Of a DNA stretch of 64,000 nucleotides, positions 1-14,253 are shown piece by piece (positions within the stretch are counted from its first letter, which is position 1; every line of letters begins with the position of its first letter). The notes beneath the pieces were generated by a model. The model was not told the origin of the DNA. It did not search any database and saw only the letters and a program-made list of their open reading frames with translations. The translations under genes were made by a program, and so were the position numbers. Location: positions 1,027,007-1,091,006 of the forward strand of contig LNAC01000378.1 of NCBI GenBank assembly GCA_002007465.1, in the 5' to 3' direction. Source of the DNA: Ailurus styani (Eukaryota > Chordata > Mammalia > Carnivora > Ailuridae).

Positions 1-36
1 AGGCAGCGGCTTTAACCCACTGAGCCACCCAGGCAT
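1..36 (-). mobile_element. CAN-SINE, partial at left edge
   Basis: AGGCAGCGGCTTTAACCC to GAGCCACCCAGGCATC is the antisense head. The CAGCGGC variant matches the ATGAATAAA-tailed group. Confidence 0.9.
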
Positions 37-213
37 CACTGATCCACTTTTATTCTTTTGTATCTGGCTGTTCAGTTTTCCCAACACGATTTACTGAAAA
101 CACTGTCTTTCTTTCATTCTATATTCTTGGCCCCCTTGTCATAAATTAATTGACCACATTTATTTGGGCTTATTTCTGGGCTATTTTGTTCCGCTGATCT
201 AAATGTCTGTTTT

Positions 214-418
214 GGGGCACCTGGGTGACTCAGTGGGTTAAAGCCTCTGCTTTCGGCTCGGGTCATGATCTCAGGGTCCTGGGATCGAGGCCCACATCGG
301 GATCCCTGCTCAGCAAGGAGCCTGCTTCCTCCTGTCCCTCTCTGCCTGCCTCTCAGACTACTTGTGATCTGATCTCTCTCTCTGTGTCAAATAAATAAAT
401 AAAATCTTTAAAAAAAAT
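214..418 (+). mobile_element. CAN-SINE
   Basis: GGGGCACCTGGGTGACTCAG to AAATAAATAAATAAAATC. Target duplication AATGTCTGTTTT / AATATCTGTTTT. Confidence 0.93.
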
Positions 419-534
419 AAATATCTGTTTTGTATGCCCCTACTGTACTATTTTGATCACTGCAGCTCTGTAGTATAGTTTGGAATCAAGGAGCATGAGG
501 CCTCAAGCTTTGTTCTTTCTCAAGACTGCTTTGG

Positions 535-731
535 CGGGCACCTGGGTGGCTCAGTGGGTTAAAAGCCGCTGCCTTCGGCTCAGGTCATGATCCCAGGGTG
601 CTGGGATCGAGGCCCACATCGGGCTCTCTGCTCAGCGGGGAGCCTGCTTCCTCCTCTCTCCTCTCTCTCTGCCTGCCTCTCTGCCTACTTGTAATCTCTC
701 TCTCTGTGTCAAATGAATTAAAAAAAAAAAA
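535..731 (+). mobile_element. CAN-SINE, ATGAAT-tail group
   Basis: GGGCACCTGGGTGGCTCAG to GTGTCAAATGAATTAAAA. Target duplication AAGACTGCTTTGGC. Confidence 0.93.
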
Positions 732-746
732 GACTGCTTTGGCTAT

Positions 747-930
747 GGGCACGCCTGGGTGGCTCAGTTGGTTAAGCGTCTGCCTTCGGCTCAGGTCATG
801 ATCTCAGGGTCCTGGGATGGAGACCCTGCTCAGCAGGGAGCCTCTATCTCCCTCTCTCTCTGCAGCTCCCCCTGCTTGGGCTCTCTCTCTCTCTGTCTCT
901 CTCAAATAAGTAATTAAAATCTTTAAAAAA
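747..930 (+). mobile_element. CAN-SINE, older GTTGGTTAAGCGTC form
   Basis: Head CGCCTGGGTGGCTCAGTTGG, CT-rich region, CAAATAAGTAATTAAAATC tail. Confidence 0.9.
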
Positions 931-1045
931 TTATTCTGCACACAGTACATGTTTAAAAAAAGATTACTATTCTGGGTTTTTAATGGTTTCATACAAATAT
1001 TAGGATTGTTTTTTCTATTGTCTAGTAGTTCTAGAAAAAAACCCT

Positions 1046-1625
1046 ATATTCTCTAAAACAAAACAAAGCAGTGAGAAGAGTGGTATTGTTTTTCATTTTT
1101 GCCAGTCTCCTTAATGTCTGACTTAATAGAGATAGCCAGATTCTCCTACTTGCTTCTGCGTTCAATTTGTTGTGCTATCACATGTCACACAGCCTCGGGA
1201 CTTTTGCATATTCAAGAGAGAATAAGAGTGACAAAGGCACATCATATCTCGGTATTATTATGCAATTTTTTTCATCTTGCGAATGCACTGGATGTGTCTC
1301 TGGATTCTTCTAGAGTTCTTGAACCAAACTTTGAGAACCTCTTGACTACAGCATTAACCTAGTGTTAACTGTGGACATAATGAGATATTTAGGAGTTAAA
1401 ACTGATAGGATTTGGTGATTGATGGATGATGCTGTGGGCTGAGGGAGAGGGAAGGGTCATGGCTGATTCATAGGCTGCTGACTTGCACAAGTGGGTGTGC
1501 TGAAGCCATTCACTGAGGAATGGCATTTGAAGAGGACCAGGTTTAGGGTGACAGAGAGAGATCAGGAGGGTTTTTTTGGAACTGTTACACCTGAGGAGAC
1601 CCTGAGAGTTACAAATGGAGTTTTC
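1046..1625. other. No gene or clear repeat recognised
   Basis: Low-GC sequence; the open frames on both strands are short and have no family signature. Confidence 0.5.
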
Positions 1626-2235
1626 TTTTATTTTTTTCATTTAAATTCAATTTAGTTAACATATATTGTATTATTCGTTTCAGGGGTAGAATTTAGGGAT
1701 TTGTCAGTTGCATAAAACACCCAGTGCTCATTACACCACGTGCCCTCCTTATGCTCATCACTCAGCTACCCCTTCCAACCCCCCCATCATCCCTGTCTGT
1801 TCTCTAGAGGTAAAAGTCTCTTATGGTTTGCCTCCTTCTCTGTTTTTATCTTACTTTATTTTTCCTTCCCTTCCCCTATCTTCATCTGTTTTATTTTTTA
1901 AATTCCACATATGAGTGAGATCATATGGTATTTGTCTTTCTCTGACTGACTTATTTTTTTATTTTTTTTAAAGATTTTATTTATTCATTTGACACAGAGA
2001 GAGAGATTACAAGTAGGTAGAGAGGCAGGCAGAGAGAGAGGAGAGAGGAGGAAGCAGGCTCTCTGCTGAGCAGAGAGCCCGATGTGGGCCTCGATCCCAG
2101 GACCCTGGGATCATGACCTGAGCGGAAGGCAACGGCTTTAACCCACTGAGCCACCCAGGTGCCCTCTGACTGACTTATTTCACTCCGCATAATACCCTCT
2201 AGTTCCACCCATGTCATTGCAAATGGCAAGATTTC
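1626..2235 (-). mobile_element. L1 3' fragment split by a SINE
   Basis: Antisense carnivore L1 3' region: TTTAGTTAACATATATTG, ATGAGTGAGATCATATGGTA, CATAATACCCTCTAGTTCCA, ending GCAAATGGCAAGATTTC. Confidence 0.85.
1957..2163 (-). mobile_element. CAN-SINE, ATGAAT-tail group, inside L1
   Basis: Exact 17-bp target duplication CTCTGACTGACTTATTT at 1940-1956 and 2164-2180. Confidence 0.95.
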
Positions 2236-2785
2236 AGAAATGGAGATTTCAAGCATGAATACATAGCTCCAGAATGGAGACACAAATTTGGGGATTGATG
2301 GCTTACGATAGAAGAAATCACATACAAGATGAGTACAGGATGAGAGCAGAAGAGGATCTAGGGCCAGTCTTTGAAAAATGTCAACAATTAGTGGTCTAGT
2401 AGAAAGTGATAAGCTACTGAGTTGCTAGAGAAGGAGGAGGCAGAGAGGTAGGTGGAAAAGCAGAACTATGTGATGCTCAATATAAAAGGGCTTGGAAGCC
2501 CTTGGTTTCAAGGGAAAAGTGATCAAGAACAAAAAAGACCAAGTAAAATAGCAGACAACATCTTAACTATCTGATTTGGTTACACAGATGTCATTGGTGG
2601 TATGAGAGAGGGCTATCTGAGGGAGAATTACCAGGAGAAAAGCCAGATTGGAGCAGATTGAGCATTGAGTAACAGGTGATGAAATGAAGGTAGTTGGTAT
2701 AGACAACTTTCTTTTATTTGATTAACTTTTAATTGTGTAAGTAATACAGAAGTATGTTTCCCCTTTATAAAAATTAGAACATTCA
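2236..2785. other. No gene recognised; possibly ancient repeat
   Basis: A/G-rich text without a usable open frame. It resembles decayed transposon sequence but I cannot name a family. Confidence 0.4.
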
Positions 2786-2978
2786 GGGATGCCTGGGTGA
2801 CTCAGTTGATAAAGTATGTGCCTTTGGCTCAGGTCACGATCCCAGCATTCTGGGGATCGAGTCCCACATCAGGCTCCCTGCTCAGTGGGCAATCTGCTTC
2901 TCCCTCTCTCCCCCGCTTGCACTCTGTGTCGCTTACTCTCTCTCTCTCAAATAAATAAATAAAAACATTTTTAAAAAA
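2786..2978 (+). mobile_element. CAN-SINE, older form
   Basis: GGATGCCTGGGTGACTCAG head, CCTTTGGCTCAGGTCACGAT body, AAATAAATAAATAAAAAC tail. Confidence 0.9.
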
Positions 2979-2987
2979 GAATATTAT

Positions 2988-3186
2988 GGGTGCCTGGGTG
3001 ACTCAGTGGGTTAAAGCCTCTGCCTTCGGCTCAGGTCATGATCTCAGGGTCCTGGGATCGAGGCCCGCATCGGGCTCCCTGCTCTGTGGGGAGTCTGCTT
3101 CCTCCTCTCTCTCTCTGCCTGCCTCTCTGCCTACTTGTGATCTCTCTCCCTCTGTGAAATAAATAAATAAAATCTTTAAAAAAAAT
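2988..3186 (+). mobile_element. CAN-SINE, GTGAAATAAATA-tail group
   Basis: GGGTGCCTGGGTGACTCAG head, AGTGGGTTAAAGCCTCTGCC body and CCCTCTGTGAAATAAATAAA tail. Confidence 0.92.
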
Positions 3187-3249
3187 TAAAAAATAAAACT
3201 AAAAAAGGATATTAAATGTCCTTTCCTTAAATTGTCCTTTATTAAAAAC

Positions 3250-4050
3250 AAAAAGGAACATTCGGAGAAGATTAAAATCCTCTGACCACAGCCACCAGTC
3301 CTGGTGTTCTCACCTTCTGACGGTAACCGTTGTTATTTGGTTGGTGTGCCCTTCTTGGCCTTTTCTATTCTTTTTTTTTTTAAGATTTTATTTATTTATT
3401 TGACACAGAGAGGGAGATCACAAGCAGGCAGAGAGGCCGGCAAAGAGCAAGGAGGAAGCAGGCTCCCTACTGAGCAGAGAGCCCGACGCAGGCCTCGATC
3501 CCAGGACCCTGAGATCATGACCTGGGCCGAAGGCAGAGGCTTTAACCCACTGAGCCACCCAGGCGCCCTTCCTGGCCTTTTCCGTGTTAGTGTTGTCTAT
3601 AGTGTAATTTTACATATGTGCATACATAATACACATATGCATATTTTACATGTACCTATTGTACGTATAGTATAACATGATGCATAAAATGATGTACTTC
3701 AGTGTTTTAACAGATGTGCTATAGATATCGTATACAAGAATATCGTTATTTATTCAGCATCCCTCTACTAATAGTCTTTAAGTTGTTTCCACTTTTTTCC
3801 TTGGTCACTAACAATTCTGCACAAAAAACTGCCTTATCCACACTGGCCTAGGGGGAAGGCAGCAAGAAGGATATGCTCACTTAAGTTTTAATAGACACCA
3901 CTTGTCCTTTTGATATTTTCATAGATACGACCAAACTGCCCTCCCAAATGACTGTACCAAGTTTTCTTCCCACCAGCAGTGGGAGTCTCACAAGTACTCA
4001 TGACCCTCTATCCCACACACTCAACTCTTTTGAGATGTTTGGCTGGGGAG
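3250..4050 (-). mobile_element. Old L1 3' region, fragmented
   Basis: GACCAAACTGCCCTCCCAAATG and TTCCCACCAGCAGTGGGAGT are the antisense L1 sequence that usually follows such stretches. An AT-rich variable part lies at 3595-3700. Confidence 0.5.
3371..3567 (-). mobile_element. CAN-SINE
   Basis: Antisense copy with target duplication CCTTCTTGGCCTTTTC / CCTTCCTGGCCTTTTC. Confidence 0.93.
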
Positions 4051-4055
4051 GGGGG

Positions 4056-4085
4056 GTTCTTTTCTTTTTTCCTTTCCTTTTCTTT

Positions 4086-4116
<31 letters not shown>

Positions 4117-4235
4117 CTCTTTTTTTCTTTCTTTCTTTCTTTGTGAGTAAGCTCTATACTCGACATGGGGCTTAGAACTCACAACCCTGAGATCAAGAGT
4201 CAAATTCTCCACTGATTGAGCCAGCCAGGCACCTC
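4056..4235 (-). mobile_element. Older CAN-SINE with long (TTTC)n tail
   Basis: The (CTTT)n tract at 4060-4140 is the expanded tail. The body reads GACATGGGGCTTAGAACTCA, GAGATCAAGAGTC and TTGAGCCAGCCAGGCACC. Confidence 0.85.
4060..4140. repeat. (TTTC)n microsatellite
   Basis: About 80 bases of T/C with a CTTT period, source of spurious F/S- and K/E-rich open frames on the two strands. Confidence 0.95.
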
Positions 4236-4256
4236 ACAGGATGTTTTTGTTCTTTC

Positions 4257-4434
4257 TTTAAAAAAAAAGATTTTATGTACTTATTTGAAAGAGAGGGAGA
4301 GTGAGAGAGATCACAGAAGGGAGAAGCAGACTCCCCACTGAGCAGGGAGCCCAATGTGGGGCTTGATCCCAGACCCCAAGATCATGACCTGAGCCAAAGG
4401 CAGATGCTTAACCAACTGAGCCACCTAGGCGCCC
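4257..4434 (-). mobile_element. CAN-SINE, older form
   Basis: AAAGATTTTATGTACTTATT to GAGCCACCTAGGCGCCC. Confidence 0.9.
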
Positions 4435-4968
4435 CCAGAGAGGGTTTTCTATATGAGAAAGGCTTGTGCATGTTTAGATATGCCAGAGAAAGTTCCAGTT
4501 GAGAAGGAGTCGTTGAATATACACAAGAAAAGAAGAATTAGTGTCATAAAATTCCCAAGAAAGCGAGGGAGGACATTGTCCAAAACACAGGTAGAAGGAC
4601 TGGCCTTAAATGAGAAGAGCCATTAACCTTCCATTACCTTGGTTCCCCAACTTGATTGGGCAGTGGAGTTCCCTGGAGAGCTTGTCAAAACACAGATTCA
4701 GATTGCTGTCCCTTCTTCCACCAGAGTTTGGGATTTTGTAGGTCTCAAGGCGGAGTATGTAAATCTGTATTTCTAACAAGTTCCCAGGCCGTATCAGTGC
4801 TGCTGTTGGGGAGTGGAGGCTAACTACACTTGGGAGCCACTGTCCTACCTAGCAGGAGGAGAGGAAGATAGGATGGGTAGAGATGTGGAGATATGCATGT
4901 TTCGTAACCAGAAGATCAGGGATTTCCCATCTATTTTGTCTATGAAATAAGAGTTGAAGTCAAATATT
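4435..4968. other. No gene recognised; MER-type segment possible
   Basis: 4650-4850 (CAGTGGAGTTCCCTGGAGAG, AAACACAGATTCAGATTGCTG, AACAAGTTCCCAGG) resembles an ancient hAT non-autonomous element of the MER5 type. Confidence 0.45.
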
Positions 4969-5109
4969 GGGGCACCTGGATGGCTCGGTCGGTTGAGCGA
5001 CCCTCTCTCAGTCATGATCTCATGTTGTGGGATGAAGCCCCACATGGGGCTTCATGCTGGGCAGGGAGTGTCCTTGGGATTCTCTCCCTCTGCCCCTCCC
5101 CCGACTCAT

Positions 5110-5147
<38 letters not shown>

Positions 5148-5179
5148 AAGTAAAACTTCAAAATAAATTTTAAAAAAAG
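4969..5179 (+). mobile_element. CAN-SINE with (CT)n
   Basis: GGGGCACCTGGATGGCTCGG head; pure CT run at 5116-5143; CAAATAAGTAAAAC tail. Confidence 0.88.
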
Positions 5180-5185
5180 AATTGA

Positions 5186-5378
5186 GGGGGCGCCTGGGTG
5201 GCTCAGTGGGTTAAAGCCTCTGCTTTCGGCTCAGGTCATGATCTCAGGGTCCTGGGATCGAGGCCCACATTGGGCTCTCTGCTCGGCAGGGAGTCTGCTT
5301 CCTCTTCTCTCTTTGCCTGCCTCTCTGCCTACTTGTAATCTCTCTCTGTCAAATAAATAAATAAAATCTTAAAAAAAA
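5186..5378 (+). mobile_element. CAN-SINE
   Basis: Young AGTGGGTTAAAGCC form placed only 6 bases after the previous copy, in the same orientation. Confidence 0.93.
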
Positions 5379-5800
5379 GTGAGCCCTTCGCAGGTAAATT
5401 GAGATTTAAGACAAGGTTACAGTATTCATTAAACACTTAATATGTCCCCATCTCATACTAAGGACCATGGAGAATAAAGAGAGCTTGCAAATCATTCAGC
5501 CAACATTTATTTGGCCCTGATTATATACCAAGGATACCTAGAGGTGAAATAATATTGCTCGACTCTGTCTATCAGTCAATCATCAAGATGGCATCTGGAG
5601 AGAAACAACCAGACGGAGGGAAAAATTATAGTAAAGAAAACAACATTTAACTGTACTTAATGATAATCCAAAGGAGTAAGTAAGAAAGCAGCTAGGGGAA
5701 AAATCTAGAGGATCCATGAGGGGGAGGGATGGGTTTCAGAGGTTACTTTTGAGCAGTGTGAGTCCTGCTTCTCGAACTGTCCATTGGCCAGATCCCTTCA
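5379..5800. other. No feature recognised
   Basis: A-rich; 5445-5540 (GAATAAAGAGAGCTTGC, CAGCCAACATTTATTTGGCC) may be decayed L2/MIR. Confidence 0.35.
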
Positions 5801-5829
5801 AACTGGCTGGCCCATCTCCCCTCTGCAGG

Positions 5830-6060
5830 ACTACATCAGCAATACCCTGGTTCCTGCTCCTCCCTCCGCCAATATAGTCTCCAGACAGCAGCCACGGTAA
5901 TCTCTTTAAGATGGAATCTGATTACTTTGTTCCACCTCTTAAAAAAGCTCCCCTCTTCATTGCTACCTGGATCTAGTCAGTAGGCCTTCCCTCTCCAGCT
6001 TCTTCTTTTGTCCCCTCTGTCCTGACTTGGACTCTGGCTTCTTGCCCTTGGAAGTCCTGT
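5830..6060 (+). mobile_element. L2-like fragment
   Basis: CAGCAGCCACGGTAATCTCT, TGGAATCTGATTACTTTG and CTTCATTGCTACCTGGAT follow the order of the L2 3' region. Confidence 0.5.
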
Positions 6061-6486
6061 CCCCCCTACCCTCACAGTCCTGGGCACCAATTGCAAAGAC
6101 GAGACCAATCTGGGCCACATGGATGCACATTTCCCTCTTGAGACCCAGGGGGACAGGGACATTTATTGTAGAGTTGGCCCTGTTCTGCTCTAGACTGGGG
6201 GAGGCCTGGCTGAGTCTCAGAGCCTAGGCGAAGGTCCGGTAGTGCTCTGCCTGGATTTGAGACAGAGAAAGACAGTGCCTGCCAATCTAGGGGGAGGGAT
6301 TTCTCCTGATTCCTCCTGGGGGTGCAGACTGCTTGCTGAGCCGGCCATTAAGTGGTTTTTGCCAACCTGGCCAATTCCCAACTATTGCCACAGCCAGTAA
6401 TTTACGTAACTTATCTTGAAGGCAAATGGACAGGACTTTTGCTTTATTTGTCATTACTTGGCTAGGAAGCAAAGGAACCAATATTC

Positions 6487-6723
6487 TTTTTTTTTTTTTA
6501 AAGATTTTATTTATTTATTTCACAGAGGGAGAGAGATCACAAGGAGGCAGAGAGGCAGGCAGNGATTACAAGTAGGCAGAGAGGCAGGCAGAGAGAGAGG
6601 AGAGAGGAGGAAGCAGGCTCCCCGCTGAGCAGAGAGCCCGATGTGGGCCTCGATCCCAGGACCCTGGGATCATGACCTGAGCCGAAAGCAGAGGCTTTAA
6701 CCCACTGAGCCACCCAGGCGCCC
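6487..6723 (-). mobile_element. CAN-SINE with internal duplication and an ambiguous base
   Basis: Flanked by the target duplication GGAACCAATATTCTT. A 28-bp segment appears twice (6535-6562 and 6564-6591) on either side of the single N at 6563, and the two halves carry markers of different SINE groups. Confidence 0.9.
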
Positions 6724-6904
6724 AGGAACCAATATTCTTGCCCTACTGATTACTACTGAGTACTATCCCCTCCTGTAATGTTAATAATTCAGAGCTGGTT
6801 CCAAGGGTCCTTGGGGTTTTTACCCATGACCTGAACATCATCTACTACCACCTGCTTGGCATACACCATAATGCACCATGGACAGAGTAATTGTGTGTGT
6901 GTGT

Positions 6905-7347
6905 TTTTTAAGGTTTTATTTATTTATTTGCCATGCAGAGAGAGAGAGAGAGAGAGAGAGAACAAGCAGGGGGGAGCAGCAGGCAGAGGGAGAAGCAGGC
7001 TCCCCGCTGAGCAAGGAGCCCCATGCAGGACTGACTGATCCCACGAGCCCGGGATCATGTCCTGAGCCAAAGAAGGCACACACTTCAATTGAGATACAAG
7101 AAGGCAACTTCAGGGCGCCTGGGTGGCTCAGTGGATTAAAGCCTCTGCCTTCGGCTCAGGTCATGATCTCAGGGTCCTGGAATCGAGGCCCACATCGGGC
7201 TCTCTGCTCAGCGGGGAGCCTGCTTTCCCCCTCTCTCTGCCTGCCTCTCTGCCTACTTGTGATCTCTCTCCCTCTGTCAAATAAATAAAATCTTTAAAAA
7301 AAAAAAAAAAAAGAAGGCAACTTCACCAACTGAAACACCAAGGCGTC
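6905..7347 (-). mobile_element. Older CAN-SINE interrupted by a younger one
   Basis: The left part runs to 7113 and the right part from about 7311 (ACCAACTGAAACACCAAGGC). Target duplication GACAGAGTAATTGT / GGCAGAGTAACTGT. Confidence 0.85.
7114..7310 (+). mobile_element. CAN-SINE nested in older SINE
   Basis: Flanked by AGAAGGCAACTTCA on both sides. Confidence 0.95.
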
Positions 7348-8020
7348 CCCGGGCAGAGTAACTGTAACTGTGAAGAGGAAAAGTAACAATTGTTAATACA
7401 TCCTACCCCCACCAAGATAAACTGGTAACATCTTAGCATATTTCTTTCCAGTCGTTTCTCTCCATATACGGATTTTCTAGTTAATAATGTGTGATCTTGC
7501 GCCTTCTTTTCCCATCGTGTTCTCTTTTTTGGTGGTCTCATTCTTGCATTATCATTTGTAAGAAACAGTTTAGCACTGATCTCTATACTCTGAGCATCAA
7601 GTTTCTCCACGTCTCCATCCCAATCTTGCTTCTCTGCAACCATTTTGGTAAGTGGCCACCACCATTTATGCCACATACCTACTTAGTCATCCACACTGAC
7701 TTCTGTTGCCTCAGTTCTACCCCAGCCCTTTCCCATCTGATTCATTAGCAAATTCTGTGCACACTACCTGCTCCACACACCTAAGGATTGTTCCTTCCTC
7801 CCCATCTTCCCTGCCACCACCCTAATTCAAGGCCCCATCTTCTCCAGGTCTGTTCACCCAGTCCTAGGGGTACCCCTGCTTTCACACTTAACCCTTTGCA
7901 ATCTTTTAATGGGTTAGAATATTCTGCCTACCTCCTTGGTTTCTTTTCTTGATGCCCCTTTAATGCCTGTCATCCTGGATCTCTTTCTGTCTCTTGATCA
8001 GTGCAGGCTCTTTTCCTCCA
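7348..8020. other. No gene recognised
   Basis: Pyrimidine-rich sequence with several frames under 120 codons, none with a recognisable domain. Confidence 0.45.
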
Positions 8021-8190
8021 CTTTCTGCTTAGTGCTCTCTCTTCTTGAAAAGCTTTTTCATGGCTAGTTTCTTTTCTTCGTTCAGATCCGATGTGACATC
8101 TAGAATCAAATTTAGTTTCCCGTATATTGTCCACCAAAGCACCCGGTTTACTTCCTCCCTGGCACTAATAACAACATGTAATTGATTTGT
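8021..8190 (+). mobile_element. L2-like fragment
   Basis: TTCTTCGTTCAGATCCGATGTGACAT and CTGGCACTAATAACAACATG match the L2 3' order. Confidence 0.45.
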
Positions 8191-8699
8191 TATTTGTATT
8201 GCAATCTTTTTTCATTGGTTTTTAAATAAATTAGAGAATTTTCCATTTTTGTAATCAATCCTTTTTTTTGCTGAAAAAAATTTATGTGAAATTCAAACTT
8301 AACTGGGCATCCTATATTTTTATTTGCTACATTTGGTAGTTTTACCTTCCAAGTAAGTGCCGTCTTGCCCTTGTCTCCGCTTGTTCTGGGTTGTAACCTC
8401 CCAGCCAAACCCAGAGCCTGCCTTTTATTAGTAGGTGTTCAGTAATTGTGCTATATGAAGTAACTGTCTGCCGTTTTGCACTACTTCCCCCAGTGACATT
8501 CATTTATCAGAATTTTCCCCACTCTCTAAAAATTCCTGTTGAAGATATTTTGGGAAGATGTATTTTATCATCTAAACTTCTTTGTTTCCCCTTGACGCAA
8601 AATTAGCACAGTTAGGAGTATCACCCTTCATCACACTGTTCTGAGAATTAAAGGAGTTCCTGGGTATAAAGTTCACAACGTGTCCGGCCCCCCGGAATA
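8191..8699. other. Upstream flank of RBMX, no repeat recognised
   Basis: AT-rich, changing to CpG-rich at about 8680. Confidence 0.5.
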
Positions 8700-8971
8700 G
8701 GCAAGAAATTTCAGTTCGGTATGAAAAGTAGCCCCTGAACCATTTCAGCGGAAAGCAAAAACGCGGGTCTAGGGCGCACGGGTGGGGGCTGGGAAAACGG
8801 TTACAAGCGGGCGCCGGCTAGAACGCGGAGGGCCCGGGGTAAGGGGCGGGACAAGGAGTGAATGACAGCGACGACAGCCAATGGGGAGGCTGGGAACGGC
8901 TCCCCCTCCCTTTGCGTTTCAAATTCTAAGCTCGGTTTCCATCCGGGTCCTTCAGCCTCGTTCCCGGGCAG

Positions 8972-8977
8972 TATAAA
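8972..8977 (+). promoter_or_regulatory. RBMX: TATA box of RBMX
   Basis: TATAAA in the context GCAGTATAAAGTTTG, about 95 bases downstream of the CCAAT box. It predicts initiation near 9000-9005, in the pyrimidine-rich TCTCCTTTGTTCGCC. Confidence 0.7.
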
Positions 8978-8999
8978 GTTTGCTGTCTCCTTTGTTCGC

Positions 9000-9127
9000 C
9001 CTCGTTGCGCAGTAGTGCTCTCGGCTTCCCCTTCCGTTCTCGGGTCGCCGGCGCTCCCTCGTGTTGAGCTGCTACGAAGCCCCTGTCGGCGAGCTCGTAG
9101 GAGCTTGGAACCGTCGTCACCCCTCCG
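9000..9127 (+). other. RBMX: RBMX exon 1 (5'UTR, non-coding)
   Basis: The 3' boundary is the donor CCTCCG|GTACGT at 9127/9128. The 5' boundary is estimated from the TATA box. It has no ATG in frame with the RBMX start, and the coding start is in exon 2. Confidence 0.75.
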
Positions 9128-9216
9128 GTACGTGCTGCCCTCTCCGTCGCCCGTCTCGCGTGCCTTCTTGCCACGTTAGAACTTGCGATTATCTCCCTGG
9201 AGATGAGGGTGGCGGA

Positions 9217-9228
9217 CGCCATCTTAAG
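9217..9228 (+). promoter_or_regulatory. YY1-like site in RBMX intron 1
   Basis: GACGCCATCTTAAG contains the GCCATCTT core of a YY1 element, about 90 bases after exon 1 and inside the CpG island. Confidence 0.4.
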
Positions 9229-9566
9229 AACTGAAAGGTGCCGACCTATTTCGATAAGGCGGCGCGTGTCCGGGGAGGACAGGCGTGGGGGCTGCGCGGC
9301 GCTGGGTCCCTCCCGAGAAAGTTTGCTTGTCGCCTGCGGGGGTGGTGCCGGAGGTCGGGGCCGGGACAGGACGAGGGCACACCGCGCCTCCGCGGTCGCT
9401 ACATTGGGATGGCGCTGGCGCAACTGATGGGCACGTGCACTTTTACGCGGCTCCTTGTTCATTGGCAGCCGCGGAGAGGAAGCCCTTTGAATTCTCGCAG
9501 CCGCTGCTGATAAGCAAAAGTTACTCCCCTGACCAGTGTAGGTTTTCCTGGGTTGACTCCAAGTGT

Positions 9567-9574
9567 CGCCATTT
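9567..9574 (+). promoter_or_regulatory. Second YY1-like site in RBMX intron 1
   Basis: GTCGCCATTTTGTG, with the GCCATTTT core. Confidence 0.35.
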
Positions 9575-10034
9575 TGTGTTTTCCACGCGGTTTTTAATGA
9601 CGGGTTTTAATTGGATTCTGCTGCAGTCACGAAGGGTTGAGGGATACGGGGCGCGCTTTCACCTTCCGTTATTATGAAACGATACTGAAACCTTTTTTTT
9701 TTCCTCCCTGAAAGAACCTTTTCGGCGGGGTTAGGGGCTGGTGAAGAGGAGGTATAACTTGGTTCAAACTTTAAATTTCTGCTTAGATTGACTAGAGAAT
9801 CCTAATGAGGAACGGCAAAGTTCTTGGAAGAGGACTTGCGTCTGGCCTGTGACCTTGAATGAGGCGATACACTTTAAAAAAACCATTAGGGTAATTGGAA
9901 TGTGATAATTGAATCTTGAAAAGGGAACACATCTTGGATTAAAACTAGAATTGCTTTTTCAAACGCTGAGGAGCTGTTACTTTATTAAAATTGTCAGGGT
10001 GGATGAAGGTCTTAAAAGCTGGTTCTTTTAACTA

Positions 10035-10207
10035 CTTTTTTTAAAAGACTTTATTTATTTGACAGAGATTACAAGTAGGCAGAGAGAGAGGGGGAAGCAG
10101 GCTCCCTCCTGAGCAGGGAGCCTGATGCGGGCCTCGATCCCAGGACCCTGAGATCATGACCTGAGCCGAAGGCAGAGGCTTTAACCCACTGAGCCACCCA
10201 GCCGCCC
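10035..10207 (-). mobile_element. CAN-SINE in RBMX intron 1
   Basis: AAAAGACTTTATTTATTTGAC to GAGCCACCCAGCCGCCC, antisense to the gene, about 47 bases upstream of exon 2. Confidence 0.93.
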
Positions 10208-10234
10208 AAACTTGAACTTTTTATAGGGAGGTAA

Positions 10235-14253
<4,019 letters not shown>

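Larger units (their letters stand above)
37..1045 (-). mobile_element. L1 ORF2/3' fragment with three SINE insertions
   Basis: Antisense L1 text such as CTTGTCATAAATTAATTGAC, GATCACTGCAGCTCTGTAGT and ATGGTTTCATACAAATATTA. It resumes across SINEs at 214, 535 and 747. Confidence 0.75.
8700..9500 (+). promoter_or_regulatory. RBMX: RBMX CpG-island promoter
   Basis: The stretch is rich in CpG and GC while the flanks are AT-rich. It holds a GC box (AAGGGGCGGG, 8841-8850), a CCAAT box (8878-8882) and a TATA box (TATAAA, 8972-8977), in that order and upstream of exon 1. A TATA box together with a CpG island fits a strong, broadly expressed hnRNP gene. CpG density falls off after about 9480. Confidence 0.85.

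Noticed and set aside
3948..4212. Phe/Ser-rich and Lys/Glu-rich frames
   Set aside because: Translations of the (TTTC)n microsatellite.
6878..7288. 136-codon plus-strand frame, and many 60-125 codon frames with [14 protein letters not shown] or [25 protein letters not shown]
   Set aside because: These are translations of CAN-SINE bodies and recur wherever a SINE occurs.
8926..9462. 178-codon open frame on the minus strand across the RBMX promoter
   Set aside because: GC-rich CpG islands often lack stops. It overlaps the promoter and exon 1 antisense and has no recognisable domain.
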